Shown here in pieces: positions 7,688 to 12,426 of a stretch of 20,599 nucleotides of DNA (its first letter is position 1; each line of letters starts with the position of its first letter). The DNA lies in IMG/VR virus record IMGVR_UViG_3300032087_003963, positions 1-20,599 of that record; one strand, given 5' to 3'. Made by a program: the position numbers and the translations under genes. The notes under the pieces were generated by a model. That model did no database searches. It was not told the origin of the DNA and was given only the letters and a program-made list of their open reading frames with translations. Origin of the DNA: a virus.

Positions 7688-7915
7688 ATGAAGACAATGG
7701 AATTGGATCTACATGGCGTTCGACATCGAGATGTGCGTAGAACCATGGACATGTTCCTGGGAGATGCTTTGTTGACAGGTACACATCAGGCATTCATCAT
7801 AACAGGTAACAGCTCAGACATGAAGATAAAAGTGCATGAAGTGTTGGCAGAATATCAGCTCACAGGAGAAACAGATCCTAAGAATTATGGCATGATGATA
7901 GTACATTTAACATAA
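7688..7915 (+). CDS. Small Smr-domain protein
   Basis: This 75-residue protein consists almost only of an Smr domain. The N-terminal ELDLHGVRHRDV (5-16) contains the LDLHG signature, and the second conserved segment reads FIITGNSSDMKIKVHEVL, in place of the classical THGKG loop. Smr domains are found in MutS2 and stand-alone proteins and can bind or nick nucleic acids. The stand-alone phage form has no established role that I know, and the loss of the HGxG loop argues against assuming nuclease activity. It lies between the Cys-rich mini-protein and an unknown protein. Confidence 0.85.
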   Translation: MKTMELDLHGVRHRDVRRTMDMFLGDALLTGTHQAFIITGNSSDMKIKVHEVLAEYQLTGETDPKNYGMMIVHLT

Positions 7916-7929
7916 TATTTATTATAAAA

Positions 7930-8316
7930 ATGGCTCTCAAATTAACATCTCTTATAAAGGAAAGCTTCGACGCTAACATAGTTACGGAAGCAGAAAAGTA
8001 TGTGCAGTACTTCAATAGCAGATTTGGAAACAAATATGCATTTCAATATCAGAAAACAGAAGATGACAAACATTACTTCATCTATAATGTGAAGGATCTT
8101 GGTGATTTTGATCTGATTGTGAATCAAGGTCAGGCAATGGTAGAAGCCAGAGTTGATCTGGAAAAGAAGGAAGCCATCATTGAAATGATTTATGAACTGA
8201 CCGGCGGTGATATGGTTGGTAACATTGTAGGTAGAGTGAAGTCCACTAATGGTGAATTGAGTTATAAAGGTTTTGAAAAATCCAAATTCAGTGCATCAGA
8301 TAGTAGGATAAAATAA
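7930..8316 (+). CDS. Hypothetical protein, 128 residues
   Basis: I do not recognise this protein. It starts MALKLTSLIKESFDAN and has an acidic/aromatic middle (KTEDDKHYFIYNVKDLGDFDLIVNQ) that looks like alternating beta strands, then a helix (KKEAIIEMIYELTGG) and a polar tail. There are no cysteines, no signal peptide and no membrane segment. Its stop overlaps the next start by one base (TAATG), implying coupled translation with the 219-residue protein. The AT-rich stretch before the ATG (about 7909-7929) lacks a clear promoter box and a Shine-Dalgarno sequence. Confidence 0.75.
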   Translation: MALKLTSLIKESFDANIVTEAEKYVQYFNSRFGNKYAFQYQKTEDDKHYFIYNVKDLGDFDLIVNQGQAMVEARVDLEKKEAIIEMIYELTGGDMVGNIVGRVKSTNGELSYKGFEKSKFSASDSRIK

Positions 8317-8975
8317 TGCTCAAACTACATAACGTTCAGCTTGTTAAAGATTGTTTCTTAACAACACCGATTGAAGATGAGTCACTGCTCCATAGTTGCA
8401 GATTAGATAATTTTGACAGAGAAGGTTATGAACTTCTACCTATAGAGCAAGAGTTTTACAAGGCTCAAGGCATTGCACTCACTGAAAAGGATGTGATAGC
8501 AAAGGAAACGGGAGGAGATGATAGTTGGCATGCTGCTATACTACCTTGGTTCGATCAGCCTGATTACCATGACAACATTTATCTGGATCATTCATATTGC
8601 TGCACTGCATATCAGTTGGCCGGAGATGCTTTGGAGCAGGTAAAGAAAGCTGCAAGAACAAGACCAGAACTTTGGAAGTTCGCTCATGCATTCAGAAAGT
8701 GGGGTACAGATTTCTGCATTGACTATATGACAGAACATGAGTGTATAGAGTTGGTGCATTGGGAATGGGACTTTTTGGCATATGAATGGACTGAACTTGA
8801 AGATCATTTGTATGATATGCAGCAGCGAGTGTTGGCAACTGATTGGGAACATTTTGCAAAGCTGTTAATGCGACATCAATCTGAATGGATGAATTTGAAT
8901 GCTGATGACCAAGGCGATTACAAATCCAAATATTTCGGATTAGATCAGGCATTTAAAAGTAAAAAAAGACTTTGA
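8316..8975 (+). CDS. Hypothetical Trp-rich acidic protein, 219 residues
   Basis: I do not recognise this protein. It is acidic and rich in Trp, Tyr, His and Phe, with repeated aromatic clusters such as DSWHAAILPWFDQPDYHD, VHWEWDFLAYEWTELEDH and ATDWEHFAKLLMRHQSEW. A Cys pair occurs in HSYCCTAYQLAG. The composition suggests a soluble, mainly helical protein; I see no catalytic signature and no membrane segment. It starts in the stop codon of the preceding gene and ends at the TTTG of a candidate promoter (8971-9001), so it is probably last in its unit. Confidence 0.78.
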   Translation: MLKLHNVQLVKDCFLTTPIEDESLLHSCRLDNFDREGYELLPIEQEFYKAQGIALTEKDVIAKETGGDDSWHAAILPWFDQPDYHDNIYLDHSYCCTAYQLAGDALEQVKKAARTRPELWKFAHAFRKWGTDFCIDYMTEHECIELVHWEWDFLAYEWTELEDHLYDMQQRVLATDWEHFAKLLMRHQSEWMNLNADDQGDYKSKYFGLDQAFKSKKRL

Positions 8976-9001
8976 TATTACAGAATAATTTCTTATATTA
9001 A
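8971..9001 (+). promoter_or_regulatory. Candidate promoter (TTTG-N19-TATATTAA)
   Basis: TTTG at 8971-8974 and TATATTAA at 8994-9001 are 19 nt apart, inside the recurrent core ATTTCTTATATTAAGG. The box ends 17 nt before the ATG at 9018. A TATAAATT that follows at 9004-9011 is one base off the T4 late promoter TATAAATA, but the recurrent motif is the stronger candidate. Confidence 0.6.
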
Positions 9002-9017
9002 GGTATAAATTAAATTA

Positions 9018-9323
9018 ATGGCAAGAAGAAATATTAGTTACAAGAATGTGCGTTATGCGTTTGATCGCAAATCTATGGACCGTCGAGACCAATTGGCTTT
9101 GAAAGATATGTTTTTTGATCTGCTCAATGGTCGAGAACATAAATCATCACCGGGTGGTATCAAATCCAAATATGATAGTCCAGACAATTTCACTTTCTTT
9201 GACAATGAGCATAAGATGCTCAATGAGATGACCAGCTATGATGCTGATTTTGATAAGGTGTCATCATATCGAATGAATGGCAGAAAGTATTGGTTGGCTT
9301 GGACACATTATGGTGAATATTGA
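9018..9323 (+). CDS. Hypothetical basic protein, 101 residues
   Basis: I do not recognise this protein. The N-terminal half is strongly basic (MARRNISYKNVRYAFDRKSMDRR), followed by a polar, Gly/Ser-containing section (REHKSSPGGIKSKYDSPD) and an aromatic C-terminus (KYWLAWTHYGEY). The basic start would suit nucleic-acid or acidic-protein binding, but that is only inference. It lies between two copies of the candidate promoter, so it may be a single-gene unit. No Shine-Dalgarno sequence precedes the ATG. Confidence 0.75.
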   Translation: MARRNISYKNVRYAFDRKSMDRRDQLALKDMFFDLLNGREHKSSPGGIKSKYDSPDNFTFFDNEHKMLNEMTSYDADFDKVSSYRMNGRKYWLAWTHYGEY

Positions 9324-9355
9324 TTTGGTTCATTGCAAAAAATTTCTTATATTTA
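9324..9355 (+). promoter_or_regulatory. Candidate promoter (TTTG-N20-TATATTTA) for the QueD/QueE unit
   Basis: TTTG at 9324-9327 and TATATTTA at 9348-9355 are 20 nt apart. The spacer closely resembles that at 10894-10925 (shared pattern GTTmATTGCmAAAwATTTCT). The box ends 7 nt before the next ATG at 9362, so the transcript may be leaderless. Confidence 0.6.
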
Positions 9356-9361
9356 AAGTGT

Positions 9362-9544
9362 ATGTATAGTAGTGATAAACAATATGCAGTTGTGAATGCA
9401 ATGGGTAAAGTTTATACTGGTATGATGAAAGGCGTTTTTCAATGGAGTGATGACTGGTCATTGGCCAAACCACTTCATTTGGAGTCTACATCGTATTTAT
9501 TAACAGATGGTATTGAGTTGATACCATATGAAGAAACGCAATGA
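9362..9544 (+). CDS. Hypothetical small protein, 60 residues
   Basis: The frame is open from a TTG at 9320, but those extra codons encode the promoter sequence itself. The ATG at 9362, just after the -7 box, is the likely start. The product begins MYSSDKQYAVVNAMGKVYTG and contains FQWSDDWSLAKPLH and ELIPYEETQ. It is soluble, with no membrane segment and no motif that I can assign. Its TGA stop overlaps the ATG of the next small gene (ATGA). It heads the unit that contains QueD and QueE, but no link to deazaguanine synthesis can be claimed from its sequence. Confidence 0.7.
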   Translation: MYSSDKQYAVVNAMGKVYTGMMKGVFQWSDDWSLAKPLHLESTSYLLTDGIELIPYEETQ

Positions 9545-9675
9545 CAGAATTTCTGAGACATGTTTTTGGTTTATGTGGCGAAGGTCATGTGAACATTTGG
9601 ACGTTATTGGTGGGCGGTTTTGCTTCACTGAATTTCATAGTATATAAATTGTTACAGTATGCAGGAAAGATTTAG
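9541..9675 (+). CDS. 44-residue single-pass membrane mini-protein
   Basis: This ORF starts in an ATGA overlap with the preceding stop and ends at TAG 9673-9675, overlapping the start of QueD by 17 nt in another frame. The product begins MTEFLRHVFGLCGEGHVN and continues with one hydrophobic segment of about 20 residues (roughly 18-38), then a short basic end (YAGKI). It looks like a single-pass inner-membrane peptide. The tight overlaps on both sides and the FGLCGEGH segment before the helix argue for a real gene. Function unknown; a role in host-membrane alteration is one possibility, with no direct support. Confidence 0.6.
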   Translation: MTEFLRHVFGLCGEGHVNIWTLLVGGFASLNFIVYKLLQYAGKI

Positions 9676-10126
9676 ATCTACAAAAATATATGATGGCTAT
9701 TCTACTTGCTTCCGGCAGTGGAAAGCAGTTGATACGCATTGTCAATATCTCCATGGATATTCAGTGTCTCTGAAAGTGACATACGAGGGCGATTTGGATT
9801 TTAGAAACTGGGTAGTTGATTTCGGCAGAGCAAAAAGATCTGAAGAATGTATTGATGGTATGAATCTTAAAGAGTGGTTATCATACATGTTAGATCATAC
9901 AGTTATCATAGCAGAGGATGATCCTGCATTGAGCGATTTTCAGAAGATGGCTTTCGAAGGAGTTATTCAGTTACGAGTGATACCTTCTGTAGGTGCAGAG
10001 AAGTTTGCAGAATATTTCTATCATAAACTCAATGAATGGGTAACAAAAGATACGAATGGCAGATGTCGAGTAGCATCTGTGGAAGTTAGAGAACACGAAA
10101 AAAATAGTGCAATATATGAAGTGTAA
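9659..10126 (+). CDS. queD: QueD-like 6-carboxytetrahydropterin synthase (variant metal site)
   Basis: This 155-residue member of the 6-pyruvoyltetrahydropterin synthase/QueD family would convert dihydroneopterin triphosphate (from FolE) to 6-carboxytetrahydropterin, the substrate of QueE. Family marks are C28-x3-H32-G33 (HCQYLHGYS), NWVVDFG (50-56), LDHTVIIAEDDP (78-89, with the catalytic Asp-His pair D79/H80), VGAEKFAEYF (111-120) and a C-terminal VEVREHE. The usual zinc motif HGH reads HGY here, and the N-terminal AAH histidine is not obvious (GYSTCFRQWKA), so metal binding must differ. It overlaps the membrane mini-protein upstream and QueE downstream. A related activity on 7-carboxy-7-deazaguanine is an alternative to true QueD chemistry. 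Confidence 0.86.
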   Translation: MQERFRSTKIYDGYSTCFRQWKAVDTHCQYLHGYSVSLKVTYEGDLDFRNWVVDFGRAKRSEECIDGMNLKEWLSYMLDHTVIIAEDDPALSDFQKMAFEGVIQLRVIPSVGAEKFAEYFYHKLNEWVTKDTNGRCRVASVEVREHEKNSAIYEV

Positions 10127-10892
10127 AAGATTAAGAAGTTATGAAAAACCTCTACAGGTACTTGAGCTCTATACTGCAGTCCAATCTGAAGGTTCAAGAC
10201 AAGGTTATCCAACTATTGTAGTTAGAACATCAGGTTGTACTCATAGATGCTTCTTTGGTGAAGGAGGATGGTGTGATAGCTGGTATACATCTATCCATCC
10301 GGAAAAAGGCACTTTCTGTTTTAACGACATTATTAAGATGTATGATGATAATCCTCATATCAAAGAAATGATGTTAACAGGAGGATCTCCTACAATGCAT
10401 CCTGCTTTAGTAAATGAATTAACTCATTTTGCTCATGAGCGAGGAATCTTTATTACTATTGAAACAGAAGGATCACATTTCCTAGAAACTGATTATCCTA
10501 TTGATCTATTATCCATTTCACCTAAGTTTAGTAATTCTATTCCAGTAGTAGGAGCTAAGACACCGTTGGGAGAAATAGTAGATGAGAAAATGATTATCAA
10601 ACATAACAGTAAAAGATGTAATAAAGAAGCAATCAAAGCTTCTATTGAATATCATAAAGATTATCATATCAAACCTGTATTAGATAAAGAACTTAGCATT
10701 CTCCCAGAAGTAGAAGAGTTCGTTAAAGATCTAGAGATACCAAATGAGAAGATTTGGTGTATGCCTGCTGGTGATGACATTCCTGCTCTACAAGAATCTT
10801 ATCCTGTAGTAATGAACTTTGTTAGAGATAGAGGATGGAGGTTTACTGGAAGAAGTCATATCATGGCTTTTGGTACAGAAAGATGTGTATAA
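10116..10892 (+). CDS. queE: QueE-like 7-carboxy-7-deazaguanine synthase (radical SAM)
   Basis: This 258-residue radical-SAM enzyme would rearrange 6-carboxytetrahydropterin to 7-carboxy-7-deazaguanine. The N-terminus VLELYTAVQSEGSRQGYPTI matches the QueE entry segment (Y/F-S-I-Q-G-E-G in classical forms). The iron-sulfur cysteines are C41, C45 and C53, a CX3CX7C spacing instead of the usual CX3CX2C, with FFGEGGW inserted before CDSWYTS. SAM-binding GGSP is at 89-92, and IWCMPAG near the C-terminus is typical of the family. I chose ATG 10116, which overlaps the QueD stop by 11 nt; a GTG at 10107 is also in frame. Proline codons here are mostly CCT and arginine almost only AGA, unlike neighbouring genes, suggesting separate acquisition. 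Confidence 0.91.
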   Translation: MKCKRLRSYEKPLQVLELYTAVQSEGSRQGYPTIVVRTSGCTHRCFFGEGGWCDSWYTSIHPEKGTFCFNDIIKMYDDNPHIKEMMLTGGSPTMHPALVNELTHFAHERGIFITIETEGSHFLETDYPIDLLSISPKFSNSIPVVGAKTPLGEIVDEKMIIKHNSKRCNKEAIKASIEYHKDYHIKPVLDKELSILPEVEEFVKDLEIPNEKIWCMPAGDDIPALQESYPVVMNFVRDRGWRFTGRSHIMAFGTERCV

Positions 10893-10893
10893 A

Positions 10894-10925
10894 TTTGGTT
10901 AATTGCCAAATATTTCTTAAATTTA
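10894..10925 (+). promoter_or_regulatory. Candidate promoter (TTTG-N20-TAAATTTA) for co-chaperonin-folE-hpt-polymerase
   Basis: TTTG at 10894-10897 and TAAATTTA at 10918-10925 are 20 nt apart, right after the QueE stop. The spacer is nearly the same as at 9324-9355. The box ends 19 nt before the ATG at 10944, leaving room for the Shine-Dalgarno sequence seen there. Confidence 0.6.
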
Positions 10926-10931
10926 TAGTAT

Positions 10932-10938
10932 AAAGGAA
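10932..10938 (+). promoter_or_regulatory. Shine-Dalgarno site of the co-chaperonin gene
   Basis: AAAGGAA lies 5 nt before the ATG at 10944. It is the third clear Shine-Dalgarno sequence in the window. Confidence 0.7.
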
Positions 10939-10943
10939 CGAGT

Positions 10944-11237
10944 ATGAAAATGAAACCTATGGGCGATTATGTTCTCCTTAAGAAGCAAGAAGGTCAAGAA
11001 ACTACTAAAGGTGGTATCATTCTGACCACTGAGTCTAACAATTATGAATATGCAGATGTCATAGCTGTTGGTCCAGGATTGTTTACTCAGACAGGAGACA
11101 GAATTCCAATGACTTGTAAAGTTGATGATATAGTATTAGTTGCATCACGATGGTTAAAAGGAGACAATGAAGTGTCATTCGATGATGAGACATATGTTTT
11201 AGTTAGAGAGGCAGAAGTGGTAATGGTATCAAATTAA
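10944..11237 (+). CDS. 31: GroES/gp31-like co-chaperonin
   Basis: This 97-residue GroES-fold protein would cap the host GroEL, most likely to fold phage proteins such as the capsid protein, as T4 gp31 does. MKPMGDYVLLKKQE corresponds to the GroES beta strand that opens the domain. TTKGGIILTTES (20-31) is the mobile loop with the hydrophobic GIIL that contacts GroEL. ADVIAVGPG (37-45), DDIVLVASRW and the C-terminal YVLVREAEV complete the fold. The length is that of bacterial GroES, and the sequence is closer to GroES than to T4 gp31. It leads a unit that continues with FolE, HPRT and polymerase and has its own promoter candidate and Shine-Dalgarno sequence. Confidence 0.93.
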   Translation: MKMKPMGDYVLLKKQEGQETTKGGIILTTESNNYEYADVIAVGPGLFTQTGDRIPMTCKVDDIVLVASRWLKGDNEVSFDDETYVLVREAEVVMVSN

Positions 11238-11267
11238 TAATTCGTAATAAAAACACTGAAGAATTAT

Positions 11268-11939
11268 ATGTGTAAAAACAAAGTAAATTTAGAACTAGTA
11301 AAGGCCGGTTATGCCAATGGTGCAGCCGAAGGTAGGCCTTTAACAGAAGAAGAGAAGCAGGTAATGATTGCAGATGCTGAAGAGGCATTTGGTAAATTCT
11401 TAGATGCATTAGGTGTGGATTGGCGCAATGATCCGAATTCAGATAAAACACCGTATCGTGTTGCAAAAGCATATGTGAGAGATCTTTGGGCAGGTCGATA
11501 TGATGCCCCACCTGAGATAACTACATTCCCATCTGATGGTTATGATGGTATTGTGTTTGAAGGAGGCATTCCTTTGACTTCCATGTGTTCGCATCATCAT
11601 CAAACTATCATGGGAGTGGTTCATGTTGCATACATACCAGGTAAAGATGGTAAAGTGATTGGATTATCAAAGCTGAATCGATTGGTAGAGCATTTTGGTA
11701 GAAGAGGTGCTATACAGGAACAATTAACTGTTGCAATACATCATGCCGTTGATGCCATCATAGAAGACAATGCAGGTGTGGCAGTAATGATAGAAGCCAC
11801 TCATAATTGCGTGCAATGTCGTGGTGTGAAGCATGGAGGCGCTAGTATGAAGACTAGTAAGTTAACTGGCGCATTTAAAGATGATTCGGCAACCAGAAAT
11901 GAATATTACGAATTTGTCAGAGGTTATGGTACTAATTAA
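11268..11939 (+). CDS. folE: GTP cyclohydrolase I (FolE)
   Basis: This 223-residue enzyme converts GTP to 7,8-dihydroneopterin triphosphate, the first step of 7-deazaguanine (and folate) synthesis. The zinc and catalytic residues are clear: MCSHHH gives C107, H109 and H110, and HNCVQCRGVKH gives C181 as the third ligand (with an extra C184). TPYRVAKAYVRDLW (61-74) and GLSKLNRLVEHFGRR (132-146) are standard FolE segments. The length matches the bacterial enzyme. It lies 30 nt after the co-chaperonin and its end overlaps the HPRT gene by 14 nt. With QueD and QueE just upstream, it most likely feeds the deazaguanine pathway rather than folate. Confidence 0.97.
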   Translation: MCKNKVNLELVKAGYANGAAEGRPLTEEEKQVMIADAEEAFGKFLDALGVDWRNDPNSDKTPYRVAKAYVRDLWAGRYDAPPEITTFPSDGYDGIVFEGGIPLTSMCSHHHQTIMGVVHVAYIPGKDGKVIGLSKLNRLVEHFGRRGAIQEQLTVAIHHAVDAIIEDNAGVAVMIEATHNCVQCRGVKHGGASMKTSKLTGAFKDDSATRNEYYEFVRGYGTN

Positions 11940-12426
11940 AGAGGCAGATATCAAAGCCAGAGTAAAACAGTTGGCACAGGAAATTGTGGAGGACCATAGA
12001 AGTTCAGGTAATGAACATCCTCCAGTTATGGTATGTGTGTTGAACGGGGCTAGCATATTCTTTGCAGATCTGATCAGAGAGATGAATTTAGATGTGCAGG
12101 TAGATTTTGTTCGAGCCAAGTCATACGTAGGTAAAGACAATTCTGGAGGAGTGATATTTACCAAAGATATGGAAATGCATATCCGTGGTCAACGAGCATA
12201 TATTATTGATGACATTCTGGACACAGGTAACACCATGTTGGAAGTTGTACTTCGAGTAAATGAAATGTTACCAGAAGAAGTTCGTGTTGTGGCATTACTT
12301 CAGCGTGAGAATGGCCCACAGAGAGCAGATTTTTATGGATTTGAAATAGGTGATGATTGGGCGTATGGATATGGTATGGACAATAATTCACTGAATAGAA
12401 ACTTAAAGGATATACACATAGTTTAA
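11926..12426 (+). CDS. hpt: Hypoxanthine-guanine phosphoribosyltransferase
   Basis: This 166-residue purine-salvage enzyme joins hypoxanthine or guanine to PRPP to give IMP or GMP. The start at 11926 gives MVLIKEADIKARVKQLAQEI, matching the usual HPRT N-terminus; an ATG at 11881 in the same frame would add 15 unrelated residues inside folE. VCVLNGASIFFADLIRE (36-52) is the first binding loop, YIIDDILDTGNTM (92-104) the PRPP loop, and WAYGYGMDNNSLNRNL (145-160) the purine-binding C-terminus. It overlaps folE by 14 nt and the polymerase start by one base (TAATG). Phage HPRT is uncommon. Here it could recapture guanine released when DpdA exchanges bases in DNA and return it to GTP for FolE; this is inference from context. 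Confidence 0.93.
   Translation: MVLIKEADIKARVKQLAQEIVEDHRSSGNEHPPVMVCVLNGASIFFADLIREMNLDVQVDFVRAKSYVGKDNSGGVIFTKDMEMHIRGQRAYIIDDILDTGNTMLEVVLRVNEMLPEEVRVVALLQRENGPQRADFYGFEIGDDWAYGYGMDNNSLNRNLKDIHIV

Noticed and set aside
9320-9361. TTG start extending the 60-residue protein upstream by 14 codons
   Set aside because: The added codons are the promoter sequence itself and TTG is a rare start; the ATG at 9362 is preferred.
9643-9650. TATAAATT nine bases before the QueD start, one base off the T4 late promoter
   Set aside because: It lies within the membrane mini-protein ORF, and only one other near match precedes a gene (9004). The CTTATATTWA motif explains the transcription units better.
11881-11925. 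Earlier ATG for the HPRT gene
   Set aside because: It adds 15 residues not found in HPRT and would overlap folE by 59 nt; the ATG at 11926 gives the standard N-terminus.
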